Assembly (NCBI GenBank): GCA_964388275.1
Contig: CAYLZD010000035.1
Location: 1 to 38,216, forward strand
Length of the DNA: 38,216 bases
Direction of reading: 5' to 3'
DNA from: JARYLZ01 sp964388275
GTDB lineage: Bacteria; Bacteroidota; Ignavibacteria; SZUA-365
A program made the position numbers and the translations under genes. Each line of letters starts with the position of its first letter. The first letter of the stretch is position 1. Shown in pieces: positions 17,242 to 24,951 of the stretch. A model generated the notes under the pieces. It made no database searches. It saw only the letters and a program-made list of their open reading frames with translations, and was not told the DNA's origin.

Positions 17242-17585
17242 ACGCAGCGAATCTGCCGACTCGCACCGCCAAAATCAACGCCCGTCAAGAGGGACCACGC
17301 CGGAGCTTCAGAACCGGGCGCAATATCCGCTTTCGTTTCTCCGGACTTTGTATTTCACCCCGTCACCATGCGCCCACCCCGCTGCCGGTTGCCGCGCTAA
17401 AATATTCTGGCTATCATAGGCGGTGAGGAGCCGCAGTAATCCGCATCGATACAACCTGCGGAGGAACAAACGGAGCGGCGCGCAGAATCGCTTCAGCTGT
17501 ATGACGAGCGCAGTACGGGTCCCATGGATCATTCAGAGAAAATATCGCGACGCCGTACGCGTGGGAACAAGGCGTTCAAACCTAG
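17242..17585. other. Gap upstream of xseA with no intact gene
   Basis: A minus-strand frame at 17308-17532 (for example GVKYKVRRNESGYCARF) is open but has no ribosome site or family I know. It is in the same frame as the methylase-like scrap and may belong to the same decayed region. I see no clear promoter for xseA. Confidence 0.3.
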
Positions 17586-19109
17586 ATGTGTATCATGAGC
17601 AATCGCACATTTTTCAGCCTGAGCCAGGTCACCGCCCGTGTCCGCGGAATTCTCGAACCGTACATGACGAAACGTTTCTGGGTGAAGGCGGAAATATCGG
17701 GGCTTTCCGCCGGCCGCGGGGATCATTATTTCTTCGACCTGATAGAGTCTGCCGGGCAGGGGAAACCGGTCGCAAGGATGAGATGCGTGTTATGGGCCTC
17801 GGATTATCGCGGGATATCGAGCCGTTTCAAAAAGGAGAACATCGAATTCCAACTGAAAAACGGGATCACCGTCGGAGTGGAATGTTCGCTCGACTACCAT
17901 GTAACGGAAGGTATCCGTCTCAAGGTGCACGATTCCGACGTGGAGTTCGCCCTCGGCGAACTCGAGCTGAAGAAGCGCCGCATCATCGATGCGCTGAAAG
18001 CCGAGGGCGCCGATCTTCTCAATAAAGCGCTGAAGGCGCCGCTGCTGCCGATGAAGCTGGGTCTGATAACAAGCAGGGGCAGCGCGGCATTCGAGGATAT
18101 CAGGAAGACTCTTGCGGAATCGATGGCCGGCTTCCGGGTTCTGCTCGCGGATTCCGTCATGCAGGGCGAGCAGGCGCAGGCGTCCATTCTGAGAGCGCTC
18201 GATGCGCTTGATACCTCGGGCGTTCAAATTGTAATTATCGCGCGGGGCGGCGGCAGCAAGACAGATCTCTCGTATCTGGACGACGAGGCGATAGCCCGCA
18301 GGATATCACGGCTGAGTATTCCCGTCTGGACGGCGATTGGTCATGAAATTGACTCCGGCGTTCTGGACGTCGTGGCAAATCAAAGCTTCAAAACGCCGAC
18401 GGCGTTGGCCGAAGAGCTGGCCGGCCGCTTCGAGAGGGAACGGACGAAAGCGGCGACCGCGATCAGACGGCTGCATCGGGAATGGAAACACAGATGCGAG
18501 CTCGAGCGCGGATTCATCGGACGTTCCATCACCGGCGTACGGCAAGGGACGCGCAAGTTGGCCGAGGTGACGGGCGAGGCCCTGGATCTGAGGATAACCA
18601 ACTTCAGACGCTTGTTCGAGCTGACGATGAGCGGGAAAATGAACCTTCTCATCATGTCGATGCGGCGGATAAAAGACCGGACGGACGTCGCGCTCGGTGA
18701 AGCGAGGGAAGCTCTGGCAGGCGGAACGGCAAGACTGCGGTCCGTCCCGAACGCGATACTCCGGAACAACTCCTTGAACATCCTTCAGATAAAAGGACGC
18801 CTGCATTATGCCAGAATCTCCCGGCGCTTGACCGCGGACGTAGGCGAGCTCGCCGCATACAGGGATCGTTTGAGAGCAGGCGCGGGGCGGCTTTTAAAGG
18901 GAAAGGGCGGGGAAAACGAGCATCTCGGGATTCGTGTCCATTCCCACGATCCGAGGAATGCTCTGAAACGCGGTTACGCCATCATCCGCGGCTCCGGAGG
19001 CGGGATAATCCGGAAGCTGCAGCAGATCGGCATGCCGGCCGAAGTCATCGTCGAGATGCAAGACGGAAGCGCGGAAGGAAGAATCACGAAAATCAAGGAG
19101 ACGCAATGA
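17586..19109 (+). CDS. xseA: Exodeoxyribonuclease VII large subunit
   Basis: XseA is the catalytic subunit of exonuclease VII, which degrades single-stranded DNA from both ends in repair. The N-terminal OB fold starts at FFSLSQVTARVRGILEPYM and contains FWVKAEISGL and MRCVLWASDYRGI. The nuclease domain has LGLITSRGSAAFEDI, IIARGGGSKTDLSYL (GGG at 221-223), DEAIARRI, WTAIGHEIDSGVLDVVANQ and KTPTALAEE. A long coiled-coil middle follows, then a C-terminal PRNALKRGYAIIRG. At 507 residues it is longer than the usual 400-460. The ATG at 17595 (MSNRTFF) is an alternative start; neither has a Shine-Dalgarno. The stop overlaps xseB by 4 nt. Confidence 0.95.
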   Translation: MCIMSNRTFFSLSQVTARVRGILEPYMTKRFWVKAEISGLSAGRGDHYFFDLIESAGQGKPVARMRCVLWASDYRGISSRFKKENIEFQLKNGITVGVECSLDYHVTEGIRLKVHDSDVEFALGELELKKRRIIDALKAEGADLLNKALKAPLLPMKLGLITSRGSAAFEDIRKTLAESMAGFRVLLADSVMQGEQAQASILRALDALDTSGVQIVIIARGGGSKTDLSYLDDEAIARRISRLSIPVWTAIGHEIDSGVLDVVANQSFKTPTALAEELAGRFERERTKAATAIRRLHREWKHRCELERGFIGRSITGVRQGTRKLAEVTGEALDLRITNFRRLFELTMSGKMNLLIMSMRRIKDRTDVALGEAREALAGGTARLRSVPNAILRNNSLNILQIKGRLHYARISRRLTADVGELAAYRDRLRAGAGRLLKGKGGENEHLGIRVHSHDPRNALKRGYAIIRGSGGGIIRKLQQIGMPAEVIVEMQDGSAEGRITKIKETQ

Positions 19110-19330
19110 CCGGAGAACTTTCCTACGAGGAGAAGGCGCAACGGCTGGATGAGATCCTGAAGCGCCTGGACGACTCCGAGACCCCGATTGACGAGCTTGC
19201 CGCCGATGTGACCGAGGGTATCAGGTTGATCAAGGAGATGAACGAAACGTTGAAGAAAGTCGATATGCAAATCAAGGATGCGTTCAAGGAACTGGATTCG
19301 ATCGAGGAGGACCGGGAGGAGGAACGCTGA
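19106..19330 (+). CDS. xseB: Exodeoxyribonuclease VII small subunit
   Basis: The 74-residue product has the XseB pattern: LSYEEKAQRLDEILKRLDD, then ETPIDELAADVTEGIRLIKE and a charged helical end. XseB subunits bind along XseA and are needed for exonuclease VII activity. The ATG overlaps the xseA stop (ATGA) and is preceded by AAGGAG at 5 nt, so translation is coupled. The size is normal for the family. Confidence 0.95.
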   Translation: MTGELSYEEKAQRLDEILKRLDDSETPIDELAADVTEGIRLIKEMNETLKKVDMQIKDAFKELDSIEEDREEER

Positions 19331-19359
19331 ATCCGGGCGTGAAGCGCATTTAAAACACC

Positions 19360-19398
19360 GCGGGAGCATGGACCTCCGTTCCACGCTCCCGCTTTCTT
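19360..19398 (+). terminator. Rho-independent terminator of xseAB
   Basis: GCGGGAGCATGGA (19360-19372) and TCCACGCTCCCGC (19380-19392) form a 13-bp stem with one mismatch and a 7-nt loop, followed by TTTCTT. It lies 30 nt after the xseB stop. Confidence 0.8.
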
Positions 19399-19561
19399 GC
19401 AGGCGTTTGATTTATGAGCCTCGAATATGGAGTCCGGGCTTCCGCTTTGTACAGACGTAAGATTCGGAGCATCGAGTCCGGAGTTAATCGATATAGCAGC
19501 TGTCTTCGCGGCCGCCTTCACCCTGCTTCTGCCGTTCCTTGCACGGCAGCGCCGGTGACTC

Positions 19562-20401
19562 TCAGATCTCCGACCTGAAAGTGTTCCCGCCGTTCATGTC
19601 GCCCGATTTGAATCCACGTAAAAACCACGATCTGCGCTGCTCGGACGTGCCGTGCGTGAAGCTGTCGGGCACGATGTATCCCTGCGCGCTTTTTTGTATC
19701 CGGTCGTCGCCGACGGCGCTGGCCGCGTTCAGGGCTTCCTCGAGGTCGCCCTCCTCGAGAAGATTCATGCGGCCGGCATAATGAGCCCAGACTCCCGCAA
19801 AATAATCCGCTTGGAGTTCCAGGCGCACCAGATGCTTGTTATACTCCGTCTCGCTCAACCTCGAGCGGAGGGACTGCACCTGCTTCATCGTCCCGACTAG
19901 CGTCTGGACGTGATGCCCGATCTCATGCGCGATCACATAGGCCATCGCGAAGTCCCCCGGCGCCTTGAAGCGCTTCTGCAACTCATCGAAGAACGTGAGG
20001 TCGATGTACACCTTGTAATCGCCCGGGCAGTAGAAAGGTCCCGTGGATGATCCCGCCGCTCCGCAGGCCGATTCGACGCTGCCCGAAAAAAGCACGAGCT
20101 TCGGATATGAATACTCGACTCCGTTCTCGCGGAACAGTTTCGTCCAGACATCCTCGGTTTCGGCGAGAACCACGGAGACGAAACTCGCGAGTTCCTTTTC
20201 CTGTTCCGTCCGCTCAACGGTTCCTGCGGACTCCTGGCTGACGCCCTGCTGATTCTGGAGCATCTGCGAGGGATCGCCTCCGAGCAGATAGATCGCCACG
20301 ATTACAATAATGGTGCCGATTCCGCCTCCGACGACCTTTTTCCCGGAAATGCCCCGCCGGTCCTCCACGTTCGAGCTTTCTCTTCTTCCCTGCCAGCGCA
20401 T
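19562..20401 (-). CDS. ypfJ: Neutral zinc metallopeptidase, YpfJ/KPN_02809 family
   Basis: The 279-residue product is a membrane-anchored member of the Zn_peptidase (PF04228) family. It has a short basic start (MRWQGRRESSNVEDRRG), one transmembrane helix at about 23-41, and then a periplasmic domain with FCPGDYK-like YCPGDYKVYIDL and the zinc motif HEIGHHVQ (H159, E160, H163). RLELQADYFAGVWAH follows, and the C-terminal TSEQRRSWFLRGFKSGD is diagnostic of the family. The length is close to E. coli YpfJ. The family's substrate is unknown. It lies 94 nt downstream of the lipoprotein gene in the same orientation and may be co-transcribed. Confidence 0.92.
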   Translation of the reverse strand: MRWQGRRESSNVEDRRGISGKKVVGGGIGTIIVIVAIYLLGGDPSQMLQNQQGVSQESAGTVERTEQEKELASFVSVVLAETEDVWTKLFRENGVEYSYPKLVLFSGSVESACGAAGSSTGPFYCPGDYKVYIDLTFFDELQKRFKAPGDFAMAYVIAHEIGHHVQTLVGTMKQVQSLRSRLSETEYNKHLVRLELQADYFAGVWAHYAGRMNLLEEGDLEEALNAASAVGDDRIQKSAQGYIVPDSFTHGTSEQRRSWFLRGFKSGDMNGGNTFRSEI

Positions 20402-20495
20402 AGTTTAAGCCCTCGTATAATTACTGGACGTGATTGAAAAATACGCGAACCGTGCGACCGCGGCACGCAGCGTCCGGTACGACATGCGGAGGAGT

Positions 20496-20867
20496 TTATT
20501 TCTCTCCGGACAGAGCCTCGCCGGGGAAATTCTCCTTGAAGAGCCGTTCGCTTTCATCCATCAGTTTTTTCCCTTCCGAGACATCGCTTTTGCCGCGATC
20601 CACCAGATCACGGGCCTTCTCGAGGTCGCGTTCCGCATTCTTGATAGCTTTTTCGCCGTCCTTGATGCGTTTTTCTCCTTCCTTGAGCAACTCTGAACCC
20701 TGCTCCCATTGCGATGCGAGCTTCTTTTTCAGTTCGATCTGGGCCTGGGCCGCCGTGGCGTGATCGCGCATCAGGTCGGCCGTGCTGGGGGCGCTGCTGC
20801 CGGAACATCCCGCGAGAAGCGCAACCGAGAACCCGACTGCGAGACATACGCCGGAATAAGTTTTCAT
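20496..20867 (-). CDS. Small helical lipoprotein
   Basis: The 123-residue product has a lipoprotein signal ending in LLAGC, with the lipidated Cys at residue 21 followed by SGS. I chose the ATG at 20867 because the signal starts there; an ATG 23 codons upstream is less likely. The mature part is almost entirely charged alpha helix, probably coiled coil, with a repeated KEGEKRIKDGEKAIKNAE pattern. It may act as a spacer or tether in the periplasm like Lpp-type proteins; no family is recognised. It probably leads a two-gene transcript with ypfJ. Confidence 0.8.
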   Translation of the reverse strand: MKTYSGVCLAVGFSVALLAGCSGSSAPSTADLMRDHATAAQAQIELKKKLASQWEQGSELLKEGEKRIKDGEKAIKNAERDLEKARDLVDRGKSDVSEGKKLMDESERLFKENFPGEALSGEK

Positions 20868-21134
20868 GACTTGAATCTCTCTTGTTTGATTGAATAGGTG
20901 CTTGTGGACCGTCTGAGAAATGAGGAGAAATCTCATCGGGTTACTCCATCAATATACCAAAATTTACTCAACCGATCCGGAAAGCCGCCGATCGAACGCC
21001 CGCTCAGCGGGTTCCGGCCGTGTTCAGCCTAGTCCGGGCATCGGCGCCGCCTCTGGGCGGGCGCGCCGCGATGCTCCCGCCGGCTTCATGAGCCGTGGAA
21101 ATGGAGGCGCGAATTCGCATATTGCCCCGAAGTA

Positions 21135-22916
21135 ATGACTCGTGGTAAAGAAAACCCGGTTTCGCGAAATGCCGCTGATATTGCGGCGGCGCTGATCCTG
21201 CGCTCGTTCGAAGAGCACATGGACAAGTTCCAGCGAATAACGAAACGCGCGCGATGCCGGTTCGAGAAGCGCGACTGGCGGGGGAGGCAGGAAGACGCTC
21301 TCGAGCGTCTTAACCTTTACGAGGCCGACCTGCGTGCAGCGGAGAAAAAGCTGAAAAGAGAGCTCGGCAAGCGGTACGGGGACGAGGCCTTGTGGGTGCG
21401 GACGAAAAAAGCTTATGCCACGCTGCTAGGAAGCCGGCGCGACGCAGGACTCTGCGAGACTTTCTTCAATTCTCTGGTCCGCAAAGCTCTGATGTACTCC
21501 GGCTTGAAACGGAACGTGGAATTCTTCTGGCTTGATCCGCCCCTGCGATCGGGGGAAGGAGGGGAGCCGTTATGCCGCATGTACCGTTTCGTGGGGGATG
21601 CGAAACCGGCGCTGAAGAAGCTGCTCCTGGATTTCGGTTTCGAGGCGCCGTTCGAGGACCTGGATCGCGATGTGGAATACATCTCGAGAGAGGTGAACCT
21701 GTACCTCTGGCATCATCTACGCGCTGCGGGAAGCTGCGCCGTGAGCGTCATAGCGCACCCGTTTCTCCGGAACAAGGCCGCTTACGTGGTCGGCAGGATT
21801 TGCGTGGCGGACGCGTGCATTCCGATGCTGCTTCCGCTTTACAACAGGAAGACGGGAATTTACGTAGACACGGTGCTGTTGACACACGATGAAGCGGGCA
21901 CGGTATTCAGTTTCTCCTTCTCGTATTTCCACGTCGAGGTCGAACGATTCGACCATATGGTCAATTTCCTGATGACCCTTCTCCCCGGCAAACCCGTGGC
22001 CGAGCTGTACAATTCAATCGGCAGGCCCCGCCACGGGAAGACGGAACTCTACCGCGATCTGCACCGCTTCGTCCATCTTTCGAAAAGGCGCTTCGAGATA
22101 GCCCCGGGAAAGGAGGGAGCGGTGATGATAGCCTTCACGCTCCAGAATTATCCCTTCGTGTTCAAGGTGATCAAGGACAGGCCGTGTTTCCTGAGATCGA
22201 GAGTCGACACCACTAAGAACATCACTCGAGATGAGGTGATGCGCAGGTACGACTTCGTATGCAAGAGGGACCGCGTCGGCCGCATGGTGGACACGCAGGA
22301 ATTCGAGAACGTGAAATTCAAGCTCAGCCGTTTCAACGAGGCGCTTTTAGAGGAATTCACGGCGGCGGCGACCGCTACGGTCGAAATCCATGGCGATAAC
22401 GTCATTATGCGCCATTTTTATGTCCAAAGGCGAGTCAATCCGCTGCCGCTGTTTTTCCAGACTGTCGACGATGCTGAGACGCTTCGCACCGTCGTTCACG
22501 ACTTCGGCTATTTCCTGCGCGATCTCGCCGCCGCTGGGATCTTCCCCGGTGACATGTTCAACACATGGAATTACGGCGTAACGAGAGGAAACCGCGTCGT
22601 GCTGTTCGACTACGACGACGTCATGGCCCTGGAACAGGCGCGTTTCCGCTCGAAACCCAGGCCGCGCGACGAACTGGAAGAGATGATGGCGGACGAGGAC
22701 CGGATCACCGCGGACGAGGATGATTTTTTCGTGGAGGAGATGGCCACTTTTTCCGGCATACCGCCGCAACTTAAGGGGGTTTTCTTAGCCGAGCACGGGT
22801 ATCTGTTCACGCTGGATTTCTGGCTTCGAATGCAGAGAATGCATGAACGCGGCATGATCGCCGATATCATGCCTTACTCCCGCTCGAAAGGATTCGACGC
22901 GAGATATGGGCGCTGA
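21135..22916 (+). CDS. aceK: Isocitrate dehydrogenase kinase/phosphatase
   Basis: AceK adds and removes a phosphate on isocitrate dehydrogenase and so sets the split between the TCA cycle and the glyoxylate shunt. The 593-residue product matches the E. coli enzyme (578) throughout. The regulatory N-half includes KKAYATLLGSRRDAGLCETFFNS. The kinase half has IAPGKEGAVMIAFTL, FVFKVIKD (Lys344, ATP binding), CKRDRVGRMVDTQEFEN, IFPGDMFNTWNYGVTR (D473 and N479) and VLFDYDD (D492). The D to N spacing in this loop is one residue longer than in E. coli. There are no aceA or aceB genes nearby, unlike the proteobacterial operon. No Shine-Dalgarno is seen. The gene is unusual in an FCB context and may be an old transfer. 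Confidence 0.95.
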   Translation: MTRGKENPVSRNAADIAAALILRSFEEHMDKFQRITKRARCRFEKRDWRGRQEDALERLNLYEADLRAAEKKLKRELGKRYGDEALWVRTKKAYATLLGSRRDAGLCETFFNSLVRKALMYSGLKRNVEFFWLDPPLRSGEGGEPLCRMYRFVGDAKPALKKLLLDFGFEAPFEDLDRDVEYISREVNLYLWHHLRAAGSCAVSVIAHPFLRNKAAYVVGRICVADACIPMLLPLYNRKTGIYVDTVLLTHDEAGTVFSFSFSYFHVEVERFDHMVNFLMTLLPGKPVAELYNSIGRPRHGKTELYRDLHRFVHLSKRRFEIAPGKEGAVMIAFTLQNYPFVFKVIKDRPCFLRSRVDTTKNITRDEVMRRYDFVCKRDRVGRMVDTQEFENVKFKLSRFNEALLEEFTAAATATVEIHGDNVIMRHFYVQRRVNPLPLFFQTVDDAETLRTVVHDFGYFLRDLAAAGIFPGDMFNTWNYGVTRGNRVVLFDYDDVMALEQARFRSKPRPRDELEEMMADEDRITADEDDFFVEEMATFSGIPPQLKGVFLAEHGYLFTLDFWLRMQRMHERGMIADIMPYSRSKGFDARYGR

Positions 22917-22929
22917 CGCGTTGCAAATG

Positions 22930-22950
22930 GCGGACCTGTGGTCCGCGGAC
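22930..22950. terminator. Hairpin between convergent aceK and TPR gene
   Basis: GCGGACC (22930-22936) and GGTCCGC (22940-22946) form a perfect 7-bp stem with a 3-nt loop, followed on the plus strand by GGACGTTTT. It sits in the 38-nt gap between two convergent stops and probably terminates in both directions. Confidence 0.55.
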
Positions 22951-22954
22951 GTTT

Positions 22955-23770
22955 TCAGGGAGTGGAGGAGCGCAGCGAATCGAGCAACCGCAGTTCGTGC
23001 TCCGCGCTGGGCCTGTGCCGTTCTGACAATCGCGCCTCTCTGAACATGCGCATGGCGGCTTCGGAGTTGCCCGCCCGTTTGTATGCCATAGCGAGTTCGT
23101 ACGCCGCATCCGCGCCGAACTCCGGATGCTCGCTCAACACAAATTCCGCTTCACGGACCGCCTCCTCGTGCCTGCCGAGTTCCGAGAGGGCTCTGGCGAG
23201 GGCGAGACGCGCCTGCGGCAGCGTGCTGTCAGCCATGAGCGCGGCTCTCGCCATAGAGTCGGCTCGCCCGAACTGTCCTTTTTCAAGCAGTTCGAGCGCC
23301 CGGCCGCTGCGGGCCGCGGCCAGGCCCTTGACTGCCGGATCCAGAGCGGGATTCAGAGAAAGCGCCTTCTCGTATGACGCGATCGCGGCTTCGTATTTGC
23401 CCTGCGCGGCCAGGGCGGCGCCCAAGCCGCTGTGCGAGGGCGCGAAATCTCCGTTCAATCTCAACGCTTCCCTGAAGGATTCCTCCGCCTGTGACGGCCG
23501 GCCCGCGCGCCTTTGAGCGATGCCGCGTTGGTGAAAGAAAGATTCATGCTTTTCTATCTCGAGAGCTTGGTCATACTTCCTCACGGCATCCTCGAGCAGT
23601 CCGTCGCCGAGCTTGCGGTTGCCTTCGTTGTACAGTTTCCTTGCATCGGAGTTTTGTTGCGCGCGGCCGGGGAGGAGAGGCAGGAGCATCAGCAGAAAAC
23701 AGACGCGGAACGACGATGCGAGCGATGATCGCTTTGTGAAAGGGGAGAGCATGGGCGTGAGCAACAGCAT
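22955..23770 (-). CDS. Exported TPR-repeat protein
   Basis: The 271-residue product begins with a positively charged segment and a hydrophobic run (FRVCFLLMLLPLLPGRAQQ), a signal peptide. The rest is about six tetratricopeptide repeats, for example LLEDAVRKYDQALEIEKHES, PSQAEESFREALRLNGDFAP, KYEAAIASYEKALSLNPALD and RHEEAVREAEFVLSEHPEFG. Such repeats build protein-binding scaffolds in the periplasm. There is no lipobox and no sorting domain. An ATG at 23752 is an equally good start; neither has a Shine-Dalgarno. The gene follows two tRNA genes on the same strand. Confidence 0.85.
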   Translation of the reverse strand: MLLLTPMLSPFTKRSSLASSFRVCFLLMLLPLLPGRAQQNSDARKLYNEGNRKLGDGLLEDAVRKYDQALEIEKHESFFHQRGIAQRRAGRPSQAEESFREALRLNGDFAPSHSGLGAALAAQGKYEAAIASYEKALSLNPALDPAVKGLAAARSGRALELLEKGQFGRADSMARAALMADSTLPQARLALARALSELGRHEEAVREAEFVLSEHPEFGADAAYELAMAYKRAGNSEAAMRMFREARLSERHRPSAEHELRLLDSLRSSTP

Positions 23771-23838
23771 GGGTGATTTTTCGGGGCTTGAGTGGCCGAT
23801 CCGGAAATGACAATGCCGATGTTGTCATCGGCATTGCC

Positions 23839-23925
23839 TGGTGCGGAAGGCGGGACTTGAACCCGCATGCCCTTTCGAGCGCCACCCCCTCAAGATGGTG
23901 TGTCTGCCAATTTCACCACTTCCGC
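23839..23925 (-). tRNA. tRNA-Leu (anticodon GAG)
   Basis: On the minus strand the acceptor GCGGAAG (5' end at 23925) pairs with CTTCCGC. The anticodon stem CCATC/GGTGG holds the loop TTGAGGG with anticodon GAG, which reads CUC/CUU. A long variable arm typical of class II tRNAs follows, then the T arm GCGGG-TTCAAGT-CCCGC. CCA is encoded (23841-23839). It reads leucine codons in the nearby GC-rich genes. Confidence 0.95.
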
Positions 23926-23935
23926 GTTGCCTCCG

Positions 23936-24007
23936 TGAGGCTGGATGGGCTCGAACCATCGACCCTCTGCTTAAAAGGCAGATGCTCTACCACTGAGCTA
24001 CAGCCCC
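23936..24007 (-). tRNA. tRNA-Lys (anticodon UUU)
   Basis: On the minus strand GGGGCTG (5' end at 24007) pairs with CAGCCTC with one G-T pair. The D arm GCTC-AGTGGTA-GAGC, the anticodon stem TCTGC/GCAGA with loop CTTTTAA, and the T arm GATGG-TTCGAGC-CCATC are intact. The sequence after the discriminator A is CGG, so CCA is not encoded, unlike the tRNA-Leu 10 nt downstream. Confidence 0.95.
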
Positions 24008-24089
24008 ATCCGCCACTCGGTGCGGAAAAGCAAGTTAGAAAAAATGCATGCTCTGCGCAAGTGGCGAAGCGCATCGGCGGTTTTTCCGT

Positions 24090-24635
24090 TCAATTGAAAT
24101 AGTAGTAAAAGCCCGCCTGTGGCAGGGGCAGAACGGTTCCGGTGCTGAAATACGTGATGCCCAGGTTCGCCATGAAAATCAGCTTCTCGGCTATGTTCCA
24201 TTCGTAGGCGATGCCGAGCCCGGTGCGGAACGGCCCTATATCCTGCTCGCCCGCCTTGTCTTCCCAGTAATAGTAGCTCGCGGCTAAAAAACCGTAGAAG
24301 CGGGACCGTCCATCGCTGTCGAAATCGAACTGCGCCTCGCCGCCGAAATTGTACGTGACCGCCTCGCCGACGCCTATGCCGCCGCCCGTCAACTGGAACG
24401 CGAAACGTCCCGGCGGATGAAAGCGCCCGCTCAAACCGAGGCCCGACAGCAAGCCGACGTGTATGCCCGCAGCCCAGAACGTTCTATCCTTGAAAATGTC
24501 CGCCGACTGCGGGTACGCCGGCTGGGAAAAAGAGAGGGATGCGGCCTCCGGCAGCCCTGCGTCGGAGTACGTTTGCGCGGATGCGGCCGAAAACAGCAAA
24601 CAAGCTGAAATGATGAACAGAGATGTCGTTCTCAC
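24090..24635 (-). CDS. Small outer-membrane beta-barrel protein
   Basis: The 181-residue product starts at a GTG (24635) placed 7 nt after GGAGG and followed by a signal peptide (RTTSLFIISACLLFSAASAQ); the frame is open upstream to 24851 but without a better site. The mature part alternates polar and aromatic residues in strands such as FWAAGIHVGLLSGLGLSG, RFAFQLTGGGIGVGEAV, YGFLAASYYYWED and LIFMANLGITYFSTG. It ends in GFYYYFN, an aromatic C-terminus typical of BAM substrates. An eight-stranded barrel is likely; the function is unknown. It diverges from the flippase operon. Confidence 0.8.
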   Translation of the reverse strand: MRTTSLFIISACLLFSAASAQTYSDAGLPEAASLSFSQPAYPQSADIFKDRTFWAAGIHVGLLSGLGLSGRFHPPGRFAFQLTGGGIGVGEAVTYNFGGEAQFDFDSDGRSRFYGFLAASYYYWEDKAGEQDIGPFRTGLGIAYEWNIAEKLIFMANLGITYFSTGTVLPLPQAGFYYYFN

Positions 24636-24669
24636 AGGCGTTCCTCCATAGATTTGTGAGTCATAAGGC

Positions 24670-24697
24670 AACATAGCAAGAATTCGGGATGTGTAAA
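24670..24697 (-). promoter_or_regulatory. Probable promoter of the small barrel gene
   Basis: On the minus strand TTTACA (24697-24692, 5 of 6) and TATGTT (24675-24670, 4 of 6) are 16 nt apart and lie about 35 nt before the GTG start. The gap 24636-24951 holds only this and the opposing promoter. Confidence 0.45.
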
Positions 24698-24828
24698 AGA
24701 AAAACCGCCGCCGCGCGAATTCTGCCGCGACCTGCAAACCGCGCCATTTTTCCATGCCACCCACTCGTGCGCATGGGCGTTGCCGATACGTGTCGGCCTG
24801 CGAAGCGGCATGGATCGATGGAAACGCC

Positions 24829-24857
24829 TTGACAAAGCTCGGAATCCACATTATATT
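24829..24857 (+). promoter_or_regulatory. Strong sigma70-type promoter of the flippase-porU run
   Basis: A perfect TTGACA (24829-24834), a 17-nt spacer and TATATT (24852-24857, 5 of 6) form the best promoter in the window. Transcription would start near 24864, leaving a leader of about 88 nt before the flippase ATG at 24952. Confidence 0.8.
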
Positions 24858-24951
24858 GTGCAGTTTAGAATAACATCAACAGAACCCGGGAAGCCATCGA
24901 TACATCGTTACCTGTTCAATTGTTGAACACGCATCACAGGAACGAGGAGCG

